A stretch of 64,000 nucleotides of DNA from Roseateles_B flavus (GCF_039872765.1 NZ_JBDPZC010000004.1:62001-126000); one strand, 5' to 3'. Numbered from the stretch's first letter, positions 16,803 to 25,333 are shown. Numbers and translations: made by a program. The notes: a model not told the origin generated them from the letters alone.

Positions 16803-16829
16803 AAAGCCCGGCCTGCCCGGGCTTTCTTC
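16803..16829 (+). terminator. Rho-independent terminator after hisD
   Basis: AAAGCCCGG (16803-16811) pairs with CCGGGCTTT (16817-16825) around a 5-base loop, followed by CTT. It lies 40 bases after hisD and before the chemoreceptor gene, so the hisGD transcript probably ends here. Confidence 0.75.
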
Positions 16830-16902
16830 ATGGATCAGGGACTCGCCAGCCGCGGACCACTTGCCCTAGGATGGCCCATCGCCAATCCTGCGGAGGCTCG
16901 TG

Positions 16903-18450
16903 ATGAGACTGTCGGACATGAAGGTGGGGATGCGCATCGGCCTGGGTTTCGCGGCCGTGCTGCTGATGTCGGGGCTGCTGGGTCTGCTCTCGATCTCGCG
17001 GCTGGGCCTGATCCAGGCCAATGTCAGTGACCTGGCGACGAACTGGATGCCCAGCATCAAGGCCATCGCCTCCATCGAGGACAAGCTGCAGGAGATCCGC
17101 CGCCTCGAGCTGCGCATGTGCATCATCGAGACGGTGGCGGACGTGCAGAGCACGATGGAGACCATCAAGTCTCAGCGCGAGAAGGACTTGCAGCAGCTGC
17201 AGGCGGCCTACATCTCCCTGATCTCCAGCCCCGAGGAAGAGGCGGCCTGGAAGGAAGCCAAGGCCCGTGTCGACGCCTACCTGGCGGTGCAGGACCGGCT
17301 GATCGAACAGCGCAAGGCCGGCAACCGGGCGGAGTACCAGGCTCTCGTGGTGGGGGACTCGCTGAAGTCCGTGGGCGAGGCCTCGGTCGCGCTGGCCAAA
17401 GTCATCAAGATCAACGAGGACGGCGCCGCGGCCAGCTACGTCGAAGCCAAGGGCACCTACAGCAGCGTGCGGCTCACCCTCATCGTGTTGCTGGTGCTGC
17501 AACTGGTGGCGGGCGGCCTGGTGGCGATGTTCCTGACACGCAATACCGTCGACCCCCTGCAGCGCATGGTCAGCGTGGCCGAACGGGTGGCGGGCGGCGA
17601 CCTGGGCGTGGACGTGGACACCTCGCGGCGCGACGAGTTCGGCCGCCTGGCCACCGCGCTGGAGGACATGCGCCAGTCCCTGAACCGCTCCATCGGCACG
17701 GTGCGCAGCAGTGCGGAGAGCATCGCCCTGTCCAGCAGCGAGGTGGCAGCAGGCTCCAGCGACCTGTCCGCCCGCACCGAACAGATGGCCTCCAGCCTGG
17801 AGGAGACCTCGGCCACCATGCAGACCCTCAGCGAGACCGTGCGCCAGAACGCCGATGCCACGCGCCAGGCCACCAGCCTGGCTCGCGATGCCAGCACGGT
17901 GGCCGAACAGGGCGGGGCCGTGGTGGGCCGGGTGGTGGGCACGATGGAGGAGATCAACACCAGCTCGCGAAAGATCAGCGACATCATCGGCGTGATCGAC
18001 GGCATCGCCTTCCAGACCAACATCCTGGCGCTGAACGCCGCGGTGGAAGCCGCGCGGGCTGGCGAGCAGGGCCGCGGCTTCGCGGTGGTGGCCGGCGAGG
18101 TGCGCTCCCTGGCGCAGCGCAGCGCGGAGGCGGCGCGCGAGATCAAGGCGCTGATCGGGACCTCGGTCGACAAGGTCGATGCCGGCACCCGCCTGGTCGC
18201 CGAGGCCGGTCAGACCATGCAGGAGCTGGTGCAGGCCGTGCAGCGGGTCAGCCACATCATCGAGGACATCAGCCGGGCGACCCAGGAGCAGAGCGTCAGC
18301 CTCACCGAGGTGGGCCAGGCGGTGAACCGGCTGGACGAGGTCACCCAGCAGAACGCGGCGCTGGTGGAGGAGTCCAGTGCCGCGGCGGAATCGCTGCGGG
18401 ACCAGGCGGCCCAGCTCAGCGCGGCGGTTTCGGGCTTCAAGACGGCCTGA
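16903..18450 (+). CDS. Methyl-accepting chemotaxis protein
   Basis: The 515-residue chemoreceptor has TM1 at about residues 11-31 and a four-helix-bundle ligand domain (4HB_MCP type) to about 187. TM2 follows (LTLIVLLVLQLVAGGLVAMFL), then HAMP and the signalling coiled coil. The hairpin tip GIAFQTNILALNAAVEAARA is intact. No C-terminal CheR-docking pentapeptide is seen (it ends SGFKTA). The ATG at 16903 fits a CGGAGG site. It is inserted between hisD and hisC; no che genes are nearby. The ligand is unknown. Confidence 0.95.
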   Translation: MRLSDMKVGMRIGLGFAAVLLMSGLLGLLSISRLGLIQANVSDLATNWMPSIKAIASIEDKLQEIRRLELRMCIIETVADVQSTMETIKSQREKDLQQLQAAYISLISSPEEEAAWKEAKARVDAYLAVQDRLIEQRKAGNRAEYQALVVGDSLKSVGEASVALAKVIKINEDGAAASYVEAKGTYSSVRLTLIVLLVLQLVAGGLVAMFLTRNTVDPLQRMVSVAERVAGGDLGVDVDTSRRDEFGRLATALEDMRQSLNRSIGTVRSSAESIALSSSEVAAGSSDLSARTEQMASSLEETSATMQTLSETVRQNADATRQATSLARDASTVAEQGGAVVGRVVGTMEEINTSSRKISDIIGVIDGIAFQTNILALNAAVEAARAGEQGRGFAVVAGEVRSLAQRSAEAAREIKALIGTSVDKVDAGTRLVAEAGQTMQELVQAVQRVSHIIEDISRATQEQSVSLTEVGQAVNRLDEVTQQNAALVEESSAAAESLRDQAAQLSAAVSGFKTA

Positions 18451-18502
18451 GCGGGCGGGCGCGCTGGCCCCGCATTCGGCGCCCGCGAATGGTGGCTTGA
18501 AG

Positions 18503-18533
18503 ACACGAAGTTCGTGTTGCACGAACTTCGTGT
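18503..18533 (+). promoter_or_regulatory. Toxin-antitoxin operator: nested 14-bp palindromes
   Basis: Bases 18503-18516 (ACACGAAGTTCGTG) and 18520-18533 are exact reverse complements separated by TTG. Each arm is itself a near-palindrome around GAA-TTC. The element ends 13 bases before the antitoxin ATG, so it overlaps the expected promoter. This is the layout of an operator bound by ribbon-helix-helix antitoxin dimers in autoregulation. Confidence 0.7.
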
Positions 18534-18546
18534 TAGTCTTCGCCTC

Positions 18547-18765
18547 ATGAAGAACGTCACCGTGACCATGGAAGACAGCGTGGCCGAATGGGCCCGGCTG
18601 GAGGCGGCGCGCCGCAATACCAGTGTCTCGCGCCTGGTCGGTGAGCTGCTGGCCGAGAAGATGCGCCATGACGACGCCTACGAGCGCGCCATGCAGGACT
18701 GGTTGCACCGCGAACGCAGCTGGTCCAGCGATGGCCAGGCCTATCCCGCGCGGGGCGCCCTGTGA
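18547..18765 (+). CDS. Ribbon-helix-helix antitoxin (VapB/CopG-like)
   Basis: The 72-residue protein starts MKNVTVTMEDSVAEW and continues ARRNTSVSRLVGELL, the strand-helix-helix pattern of CopG/Arc-type DNA-binding antitoxins. A charged C-terminal tail would bind the toxin. It overlaps the PIN-domain toxin by 4 bases (GTGA), and a large palindromic operator lies just upstream. The function is inferred from context and fold pattern. Confidence 0.82.
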   Translation: MKNVTVTMEDSVAEWARLEAARRNTSVSRLVGELLAEKMRHDDAYERAMQDWLHRERSWSSDGQAYPARGAL

Positions 18766-19223
18766 GCGCCCCGCCCCTGGTCTTCGTCGACACCTCGGTG
18801 CTGATCCTCAGCGAGGACGGCGCCCGCCCCGCCGATCAGGCCCAGGCCCTGGCCTGGCTGCGCGAGCTCTGGCAGCGCCGCGCCGGCCGCGTCTCCACCC
18901 AGGTGCTCAACGACTTCTACCGCCTCGTCACCACCCGGCTGCAGCCCGCCATGCCCAATGGCGACGCCCGCGCCGAGGTGCGCCGCTACCAGCGCTGGCA
19001 ACCCTGGGCCATCGACCACGCGACCGTGGAGAGCGCCTGGTCCATCGAAAGCCGCTTCGGCCTGGCCTATATGGATGCCCTGGTCGTGGCCGCCGCCAAG
19101 GCCCAGGGCTGCGAATGGCTCTTGAGCCTGGAGCTGGCCCACGGCCTGCAGCTGGACAGCGTGCAGATCCTCAATCCCCTGCAGGCCGCGCCGGACGCCC
19201 TGTTCGCCGCAGGCAAGGCCTGA
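18762..19223 (+). CDS. PIN-domain toxin (VapC-like ribonuclease)
   Basis: The 153-residue protein has a PIN fold. The first acidic residue is Asp10 (VFVDTSVL). The position usually Glu in the second motif is Asp51 (STQVLNDFY). Asp105 lies in YMDALVVAAA, and the usual SED box reads SLE (122-124). It starts with GTG overlapping the antitoxin stop. The toxin stop codon lies in a one-mismatch copy of the dispersed 14-mer, and hisC begins only 13 bases later. RNA target unknown; activity may be altered by the changed acidic residues. Confidence 0.85.
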   Translation: MSAPPLVFVDTSVLILSEDGARPADQAQALAWLRELWQRRAGRVSTQVLNDFYRLVTTRLQPAMPNGDARAEVRRYQRWQPWAIDHATVESAWSIESRFGLAYMDALVVAAAKAQGCEWLLSLELAHGLQLDSVQILNPLQAAPDALFAAGKA

Positions 19224-19236
19224 CCCCGGAACGCGC

Positions 19237-20340
19237 ATGAACACCACGGACGAACTGAGCCAAGCCCTCTCCTGCATCCGCGAGGACGTGCGCCAGACCC
19301 AGGCCTACCCGGTGCAGTCCGGCGCCGGCCTGGTCAAGCTGGACGTGATGGAGAACCCCTACCGCCTGCCCGAGGCCCTGCAGCAGCAACTGGGCGAGCG
19401 CCTGGGCCGCGTGGCCCTGAACCGCTACCCGGCCGAGGGCACGCAGCAGCTGGCCGCCGCCCTGGCCCGCCACGCCAGCCTGCCGCCCGAGGGCTACGCC
19501 CTGACGCTGGGCAATGGCTCGGACGAGCTGATCTCCCTGCTGAGCCTGGCCGTGGCCCGGCCCGGCGCGGTGATCATGTCGCCCCTGCCCAGCTTCGTGA
19601 TGTACGGCATCTCGGCCCAGTACCAGCACCTGCGCTTCGTGGGCGTGCCCCTGCGGCCCGATTTCGAGCTGGACGAGGCCGCCATGCTGGACGCCATCGC
19701 CACCGAGCGGCCGGCCCTGCTGTACCTCTCGCATCCGAACAATCCCACCGGCAATCTCTGGGACGAGGCGGTCATCGAGCGCCTCATCGAGGCCGCACCG
19801 GGCCTGGTGGTGCTGGACGAGGCCTACCAGCCCTTTGCCGAGCGCGACGGCCTGGGCCTGATGCAGCGCCATCCCAAGGTCCTGGTCATGCGCACCATGA
19901 GCAAGTTCGGCCTGGCCGGCGTGCGCATCGGCTACCTGATGGGCCGCCGCGAGCTGGTGGACCAGGTCGAGAAGCTGCGCCCGCCCTTCAATGTCAGCGT
20001 GCTCAATGCCGAGGCGGCGCTCTTTGCGCTGGAGCACGAGGCCGTCTACGCCGAGCAGGCGGCGGCCCTGCGCGCCGAGCGCGAGCGCCTGCATGCCGCC
20101 CTGCAGCAACTGAGGGGGGTGCAGGTCTTCCCCAGCCAGGGCAATATGCTGCTCGTGCGCGTGCCGGATGCCGCCGCCGTGTTCGCGGGCCTCAAGGCTC
20201 GCGGCGTGCTGATCAAGAACGTCTCCGGCCTGCACCCGCTGCTGCGGCAATGCCTGCGCATCACCATCGGCATGCCGGTGGAGAACCAGGCCCTGCTGAG
20301 CGCCCTGCAAGCCACCCTCATCGACTTGAACCTGCCTTGA
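19237..20340 (+). CDS. hisC: Histidinol-phosphate aminotransferase
   Basis: The 367-residue PLP enzyme transaminates imidazole acetol phosphate in histidine synthesis. The fold-type I features are visible: KLDVMENPYRLP near the N terminus, LSHPNNPTGN, VVLDEAYQPF, and the PLP lysine in TMSKFGLAGVRIGY. It is 13 bases downstream of the PIN toxin gene, so it may be transcribed from the toxin-antitoxin promoter or from one inside those genes. It leads hisC-B-H-A-F. Confidence 0.96.
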   Translation: MNTTDELSQALSCIREDVRQTQAYPVQSGAGLVKLDVMENPYRLPEALQQQLGERLGRVALNRYPAEGTQQLAAALARHASLPPEGYALTLGNGSDELISLLSLAVARPGAVIMSPLPSFVMYGISAQYQHLRFVGVPLRPDFELDEAAMLDAIATERPALLYLSHPNNPTGNLWDEAVIERLIEAAPGLVVLDEAYQPFAERDGLGLMQRHPKVLVMRTMSKFGLAGVRIGYLMGRRELVDQVEKLRPPFNVSVLNAEAALFALEHEAVYAEQAAALRAERERLHAALQQLRGVQVFPSQGNMLLVRVPDAAAVFAGLKARGVLIKNVSGLHPLLRQCLRITIGMPVENQALLSALQATLIDLNLP

Positions 20341-20359
20341 ACCTGCCGAAGTCCAGACC

Positions 20360-20959
20360 ATGAGCACCGCCGCACGCATCGCCGAAGTCCGCCGCGACAC
20401 CAAGGAGACGCAGATCCGCGTCCGCGTCAACCTTGATGGCACGGGGGAGGCCAAGCTCGCCACCGGCATCGGCTTCTTCGACCACATGCTGGACCAGATC
20501 GCCCGCCACGGCCTGATCGACCTGGAGATCGAAGCCCAGGGCGACCTGCACATCGACGGCCACCACACGGTGGAAGACGTGGGCATCACGCTGGGCATGG
20601 CCGTGGCCCAGGCCATCGGTGACAAGCGGGGCATCACCCGCTACGGCCACAGCTATGTGCCGCTGGACGAGGCGCTGTCGCGCGTGGTGATCGATTTCTC
20701 CGGCCGCCCGGGCCTCGAGATGGACGTCAAGTTCACCGCCGGCAGCATCGGCGCCTTCGACACCCAGCTGACCTACGAGTTCTTCCAGGGCTTCGTCAAC
20801 CACGCCCTGGTGAGCCTGCACGTGGACAACCTCAAGGGCCACAACGCCCACCACCAGTGCGAGACGATGTTCAAGGCCTTCGGCCGCGCGCTGCGCATGG
20901 CGATGACGCTGGATCCGCGCTCTGCAGGCGTGATCCCTTCCACCAAGGGGACCCTGTGA
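20360..20959 (+). CDS. hisB: Imidazoleglycerol-phosphate dehydratase
   Basis: The 199-residue monofunctional dehydratase carries the metal-binding motifs GFFDHMLDQIARHG, DGHHTVEDVGI and the second-half NLKGHNAHHQCE. There is no N-terminal phosphatase domain, unlike enterobacterial HisB, which is usual in betaproteobacteria. It lies 19 bases after hisC and overlaps hisH by one base. Confidence 0.97.
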   Translation: MSTAARIAEVRRDTKETQIRVRVNLDGTGEAKLATGIGFFDHMLDQIARHGLIDLEIEAQGDLHIDGHHTVEDVGITLGMAVAQAIGDKRGITRYGHSYVPLDEALSRVVIDFSGRPGLEMDVKFTAGSIGAFDTQLTYEFFQGFVNHALVSLHVDNLKGHNAHHQCETMFKAFGRALRMAMTLDPRSAGVIPSTKGTL

Positions 20960-21609
20960 TGGCCCACCGGACCGTGGCCGTCGTTGACTACGGCATGGGC
21001 AATCTGCGTTCCGTGTCCCAGGCGGTGATCCACGCCGCCGACGGCCAGGGCGTGGAGGTGCTGATCACCTCGAAGCCGGAGGAGGTCTACGCCGCCGAGC
21101 GCGTGGTCCTGCCGGGCCAGGGCGCCATGCGGGACTGCATGCGCGAGCTGCGCGACTCCGGCCTGCAGGAGGCGGTGCTGGATGCCGCCGCGCGCAAGCC
21201 GCTGATGGGTGTCTGCGTGGGCATGCAGATGCTGCTGGAGCACAGCGAGGAGCAGGACACCCCCGGCCTGGGCCTGATCCCCGGCCAGGTGAAGCGCTTC
21301 CAGCTGCAGGGCCGCCTGCAACCTGACGGCAGCCGCTACAAGGTGCCGCAGATGGGCTGGAACCGCGTGTACCAGACCCGGCCGCATCCCGTCTTTGCCG
21401 GCGTGCCGGACGGCAGCTGGTACTACTTCGTGCACAGCTACTACACGGCCCCCACCGACTCCGCCCACCGTGCCGCCGAGACCGAGTACGGGGACCGCTT
21501 TACCTGCGCCGTGGCCCGGGATAATATTTTCGCCACCCAATTCCACCCTGAGAAAAGCGCCGCGATGGGCCTGGCCCTGTACCGCAATTTCCTGCACTGG
21601 AAGCCATGA
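20959..21609 (+). CDS. hisH: Imidazole glycerol phosphate synthase, glutaminase subunit
   Basis: The 216-residue class I glutamine amidotransferase supplies ammonia to HisF. The catalytic Cys is in MGVCVGMQMLLEHSE, and the His/Glu pair is in TQFHPEKS. The ATG overlaps the hisB stop (TGATG), which fixes the start at MAHRTVAVVDYGMGN. It acts with HisF, encoded two genes downstream. Confidence 0.96.
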   Translation: MAHRTVAVVDYGMGNLRSVSQAVIHAADGQGVEVLITSKPEEVYAAERVVLPGQGAMRDCMRELRDSGLQEAVLDAAARKPLMGVCVGMQMLLEHSEEQDTPGLGLIPGQVKRFQLQGRLQPDGSRYKVPQMGWNRVYQTRPHPVFAGVPDGSWYYFVHSYYTAPTDSAHRAAETEYGDRFTCAVARDNIFATQFHPEKSAAMGLALYRNFLHWKP

Positions 21610-21700
21610 GGACGCCGCCGGTCTCCCGCCCCTGCATGAGCACCGCTTTTCCCCGCCCCGTCTTCCCCTTCAACCTTCTCCCACCACCTGCATCTCGGCC

Positions 21701-22450
21701 ATGCTGCTGATCCCTGCCATTGACCTGAAAGACGGCAAATGCGTCCGCCTGCAACAAGGCGACATGAACGCCTCCACCACCTTCGGTGAGGACCCCGCGG
21801 CCATGGCGCGACGCTGGGTCGACGCCGGCGCCCGGCGTCTGCACCTGGTGGACCTCAACGGCGCCTTCGCGGGCAAGCCCGTCAACGAGCCGGCCATCAA
21901 GGCCATCATCCGCGAGGTGGGCGATGACATTCCCATCCAGCTGGGCGGCGGCATCCGGGACCTCGACACCATCGAGCGCTACCTGGACGACGGCCTGTCC
22001 TACGTCATCATCGGCACCGCCGCGGTGAAAAACCCGGGCTTTCTGAAGGATGCCTGCTCGGCCTTCGGCGGCCACATCATCGTGGGGCTGGACGCCAAGG
22101 ACGGCAAGGTCGCCACCGACGGCTGGAGCAAACTCACCGGCCATGAGGTGATCGACCTCGCCCGCAAGTTCGAGGACTACGGCATCGAGGGCGTGATCTA
22201 CACCGACATCGGCCGCGACGGCATGCTCAGCGGCGTGAACATCGAGGCCACGGTCAAGCTCGCGCAGGCCCTGTCCATTCCGGTGATCGCCTCGGGCGGC
22301 CTCTCCAGCATCCGCGACATCGAGGCCCTGTGCGCCGTCGAGAGCGAAGGCGTCGAGGGCGTGATCTGCGGCCGCGCCATCTACACGGGCGACCTGGACC
22401 TCGCCGCCGCGCAGAAGCGGGCCGACGAGCTCTCCGAAGCCCAGGCCTGA
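21701..22450 (+). CDS. hisA: ProFAR isomerase
   Basis: The 249-residue TIM-barrel enzyme isomerises ProFAR to PRFAR. The start at MLLIPAIDLKDGKCVRL is typical, with Asp8 as a catalytic acid/base. The phosphate-binding halves are QLGGGIRDLDTIERYL and ASGGLSSIRDIEAL. A 91-base gap separates it from hisH; a longer in-frame extension into hisH is not family-like. Confidence 0.97.
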   Translation: MLLIPAIDLKDGKCVRLQQGDMNASTTFGEDPAAMARRWVDAGARRLHLVDLNGAFAGKPVNEPAIKAIIREVGDDIPIQLGGGIRDLDTIERYLDDGLSYVIIGTAAVKNPGFLKDACSAFGGHIIVGLDAKDGKVATDGWSKLTGHEVIDLARKFEDYGIEGVIYTDIGRDGMLSGVNIEATVKLAQALSIPVIASGGLSSIRDIEALCAVESEGVEGVICGRAIYTGDLDLAAAQKRADELSEAQA

Positions 22451-22470
22451 TCCCGCCCGACTCCATCACG

Positions 22471-22498
22471 GGGCCGCTCGCGCAGCGGCCCTTGTTCT
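22471..22498 (+). terminator. Hairpin between hisA and hisF
   Basis: GGGCCGCT (22471-22478) pairs with AGCGGCCC (22484-22491) around CGCGC, followed by TTGTTCTT. It may reduce read-through into hisF or stabilise the upstream mRNA. Since hisF is needed with hisH, full termination is unlikely. Confidence 0.4.
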
Positions 22499-22513
22499 TG
22501 AAAGACCCGCCCC

Positions 22514-23293
22514 ATGCTGGCCAAACGCATCATTCCCTGCCTGGACGTGACCGGAGGTCGCGTGGTGAAGGGTGTCAACTTCGAATCCCTGCGCGACGCC
22601 GGCGACCCGGTGGAGATCGCCGCCCGCTACAACGAGCAGGGCGCGGACGAGCTCACCTTCCTGGACATCACGGCGACCAGCGATGGCCGGGACCTGATCC
22701 TGCACATCATCGAGGCCGTGGCCTCCCAGGTCTTCATCCCCCTGACCGTGGGTGGCGGCGTGCGCGCGGTGGCCGATGTGCGCCGCCTGCTGAATGCAGG
22801 GGCGGACAAGGTCAGCTTCAACTCCGCCGCGGTGGCCAATCCGCAGCTGATCCGCGATGCCTCCGAGAGGTACGGCTCGCAGTGCATCGTCGTGGCCATC
22901 GACGCCAAGCGCCGCCAGGGCGATGATCTCGCCGCGCGCGGCGAGGGCTGGGACGTCTACACCCATGGCGGACGCAAGAACACCGGGCTCGACGCCCTGC
23001 AGTGGGCGCGCCAGATGGCCGAGTTCGGCGCCGGCGAGATCCTGCTGACCAGCATGGACCGCGACGGCACCAAGATCGGCTTCGACCTGCCGCTCACGCG
23101 CGCCGTCAGCGACGCCGTGCCCGTGCCCGTGATCGCCTCGGGCGGCGTGGGCACGCTGGAGCACCTGGTCGAGGGCATCCAGATCGGCGGTGCCGATGCG
23201 GTGCTGGCCGCCAGCATCTTCCACTATGGCCAGCACACGGTGGGCGAGGCCAAGGCCTTGATGGCCTCGCGCGGCATCGAGGTGCGGCAGTGA
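22514..23293 (+). CDS. hisF: Imidazole glycerol phosphate synthase, cyclase subunit
   Basis: The 259-residue TIM-barrel subunit converts PRFAR plus ammonia to IGP and AICAR. It starts MLAKRIIPCLDVTGGRVVKG with catalytic Asp11. The second catalytic Asp lies in CIVVAIDAKRR, and the phosphate sites are GGGVRAVADVRRLL and ASGGVGTLEHLVEG. It closes the his set and overlaps rsmD by 4 bases (GTGA). Confidence 0.97.
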   Translation: MLAKRIIPCLDVTGGRVVKGVNFESLRDAGDPVEIAARYNEQGADELTFLDITATSDGRDLILHIIEAVASQVFIPLTVGGGVRAVADVRRLLNAGADKVSFNSAAVANPQLIRDASERYGSQCIVVAIDAKRRQGDDLAARGEGWDVYTHGGRKNTGLDALQWARQMAEFGAGEILLTSMDRDGTKIGFDLPLTRAVSDAVPVPVIASGGVGTLEHLVEGIQIGGADAVLAASIFHYGQHTVGEAKALMASRGIEVRQ

Positions 23294-23907
23294 AGTCCCG
23301 ATCGAAACCCGAGCCCGCTCCGGCCGCACGTGCCAAGCCTCAGGGCGCGCCGCGCCTGGCGCAGGCCGAGGTCCGCATCATCGGCGGCCAGTGGAAGCGC
23401 TCCAAGCTGCCCGTGGCCCACAAGCCGGGCCTGCGCCCCACGCCGGACCGCGTGCGCGAGACGCTGTTCAACTGGCTGGGCCAGGACTTGAGCGGCTGGC
23501 GCGTGCTGGACGCCTTCGCGGGCAGCGGCGCTTTGGGCTTCGAAGCCGCCTCGCGCGGCGCAGACGAGGTGCTGCTGCTGGAGCGCGATGCCGAGCTGGC
23601 GCGCAGCCTCAACGCGTCGAAGGTCCGCCTGAAGGCTGAGACCTTGCGCGTGGAGGCCGCTGACGCCCTGGCCTGGATGACCCGCAGCGCGCCGGCCCGC
23701 TTCGAGCTGGTGATGCTGGACCCACCCTTCGACGCCGGCCTCTTCGAGCCCGCCCTGCGCGCCGCCGCGCCCCTGGTGGTGCCGGGCGGCTATCTCTACG
23801 TCGAGGCGCCCGAGGCGCTGACGCCAGCGCCCGAGCTGGGCCTGCTGCCGCACCGCAGCGGCAAGGCCGGCGCCGTGCACTACGCCCTGTTCCGCCGCGA
23901 GGGCTGA
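23290..23907 (+). CDS. rsmD: 16S rRNA (guanine(966)-N(2))-methyltransferase
   Basis: The 205-residue SAM-dependent enzyme methylates G966 of 16S rRNA. Motif I is LDAFAGSGALGFEAASRG and the catalytic motif is LDPPFD. The RsmD-specific N-terminal part VRIIGGQWKRSKLPV and PTPDRVRETLFNWL are present after a basic 25-residue leader. The GTG start at 23290 overlaps the hisF stop. It precedes coaD, a common neighbour. Confidence 0.93.
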   Translation: MKSRSKPEPAPAARAKPQGAPRLAQAEVRIIGGQWKRSKLPVAHKPGLRPTPDRVRETLFNWLGQDLSGWRVLDAFAGSGALGFEAASRGADEVLLLERDAELARSLNASKVRLKAETLRVEAADALAWMTRSAPARFELVMLDPPFDAGLFEPALRAAAPLVVPGGYLYVEAPEALTPAPELGLLPHRSGKAGAVHYALFRREG

Positions 23908-24011
23908 GGGCTGAGACCCCTGCCGCGGGCCGATTGCACCGGGCAGGGGATAATCGGGCCGCCGTCGCTGCCCCTTGCAGTTTCCGCCACCTTGGCGACG
24001 GCCAGGAGCCC

Positions 24012-24515
24012 GTGTTGACCTCTGCCACCGTGCTGACCGCCGTCTATCCCGGCACCTTCGATCCCATGACCCTCGGGCATGAGGACCTGATGCGCCGCGC
24101 CAGCCAGCTCTTCGAACGCCTGATCCTGGCGGTGGCCGCCGGCCATCACAAGAACACGCTGTTCTCGCCCGACGAGCGCCTGGAGATCGCCCGCGAGGTG
24201 GCCGCGCGCTACCCCAATGTGGAGGTGATCGCCTTCCGAGGCCTGCTGCGCGACTTCGTGCACCAGCACGGCGGCAAGGTGGTCGTGCGCGGCCTGCGCG
24301 CGGTGAGCGACTTCGACTACGAATTCCAGATGGCCGGCATGAACCGCAAGCTGATGCCCGACGTGGAGACCGTCTTCCTGACGCCCTCGGACCAGTACCA
24401 GTTCGTCTCCGGCACTTTTGTGCGCGAGATCGCCAAGCTCGGCGGCGACGTCTCGCAATTCGTCTCGCCCTCGGTCAGCGCCCGCCTCGCGGACCGCGTG
24501 GCCAAGCAGGGTTGA
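24012..24515 (+). CDS. coaD: Phosphopantetheine adenylyltransferase
   Basis: The 167-residue enzyme transfers AMP to 4'-phosphopantetheine in coenzyme A synthesis. The nucleotidyltransferase motif is PGTFDPMTLGHEDL. KLMPDVETVFLTPSDQYQFVSGTFVREIA holds the C-terminal signature, with SGT in place of the usual SSS. The start is not an ATG: GTG 24012 and TTG 24015 both follow an AGGAG at 24004-24008, and the TTG has the better spacing. It sits between rsmD and a ferredoxin gene, a conserved arrangement. Confidence 0.93.
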   Translation: MLTSATVLTAVYPGTFDPMTLGHEDLMRRASQLFERLILAVAAGHHKNTLFSPDERLEIAREVAARYPNVEVIAFRGLLRDFVHQHGGKVVVRGLRAVSDFDYEFQMAGMNRKLMPDVETVFLTPSDQYQFVSGTFVREIAKLGGDVSQFVSPSVSARLADRVAKQG

Positions 24516-24537
24516 GGCAGAAGGCAGGAGTAGCGCC

Positions 24538-24789
24538 ATGGCACTGATGATCACCGACGAATGCATCAACTGCGACGTCTGCGAGCCCGAATGCCCCAAC
24601 GAGGCCATCTCCATGGGCGAGGAGTTCTACCAGATCGACCCGGGCAAGTGCACCGAATGCGTGGGCCATTTCGACGAGCCCCAGTGCGTGCAGCTGTGCC
24701 CGGTGGCCTGCATCCCGGTCAATCCCGAGCACGTGGAGAGCCGCGAGACGCTGATGCAGAAGTTCGTGCGGCTGACGCAAGCGGCCTGA
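24538..24789 (+). CDS. YfhL-type 2[4Fe-4S] ferredoxin
   Basis: The 83-residue protein has two cluster motifs: CINCDVCEPECPNE and CTECVGHFDEPQCVQLCPVACIP. The second has the long insert between cysteines typical of YfhL/FdxA-like alvin-type ferredoxins. It acts as a small cytoplasmic electron carrier. The ATG at 24538 follows a GGCAGGAG site. It is downstream of coaD and convergent with cobC. Confidence 0.93.
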   Translation: MALMITDECINCDVCEPECPNEAISMGEEFYQIDPGKCTECVGHFDEPQCVQLCPVACIPVNPEHVESRETLMQKFVRLTQAA

Positions 24790-24790
24790 C

Positions 24791-25333
24791 TCAGTCCACG
24801 CGCCAGGCCTCGCCATAGTTCGGCGGCCGGGGCCAACGGTCTGCCGAGGGCTGCCGCTGCGGCTGTTCGTGCCGCCAGCGCCGGGCCAGCATCCAGCCCC
24901 CGTGGCTGACTGCCAGGGCGCCCGCCGGCAGGGCGCAGGCCGTCACGCGATCGAGCAGGGCCTGCAGGGATTCGCCGCCCTCGGGCGCGAAGCCGAGGAA
25001 ATCGGCCACCCAGGCGTCCACCTCGGCCTTGGGGATGTCGTGCCAGGCACGGCCGTCCCAGGCGCCGAAGTCCATCTCCCGTAGGTCGTCTCGCGTGTGA
25101 TGCGTCCAACCCCAGCGCCGCAGCCAGCGGCCGACGTCGGCGCAGCGCTGCAGGGGCGAGGTCCAGATCTCATGCGGCAGTCGATGCCGCCGCGCATGAG
25201 CCTGGATGCGCCGTGCCAGGCGCTTGGCCCGGCGCCAGTGCACGGGCACGTCGCTGCGTGCGCCGATGCAGCGCCCCTTCACGCCCTCGGGGCGGGGATG
25301 GCGCCAGACCGTGATGCCTTTGGGGCCAGCCAT
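24791..25333 (-). CDS. cobC: Histidine phosphatase, probable alpha-ribazole phosphatase
   Basis: The 180-residue protein is of the histidine phosphatase superfamily. It begins with the catalytic WRHPRPEG (normally RHG/RHP), has the substrate-contact GRCIGARSDVPV and EMDFGAWDGRAWHDIP, and the second catalytic His in AVSHGGWML. Immediate proximity to cobS (4-base gap) suggests it removes the 5' phosphate from alpha-ribazole phosphate or adenosylcobalamin phosphate. It is named after Salmonella CobC; the assignment rests partly on context. Confidence 0.85.
   Translation of the reverse strand: MAGPKGITVWRHPRPEGVKGRCIGARSDVPVHWRRAKRLARRIQAHARRHRLPHEIWTSPLQRCADVGRWLRRWGWTHHTRDDLREMDFGAWDGRAWHDIPKAEVDAWVADFLGFAPEGGESLQALLDRVTACALPAGALAVSHGGWMLARRWRHEQPQRQPSADRWPRPPNYGEAWRVD

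Noticed and set aside
16903..19223. Integrated mobile element carrying the MCP and toxin-antitoxin genes
   Set aside because: No integrase, transposase, flanking direct repeats or GC shift is visible; called an insertion only in terms of gene order.
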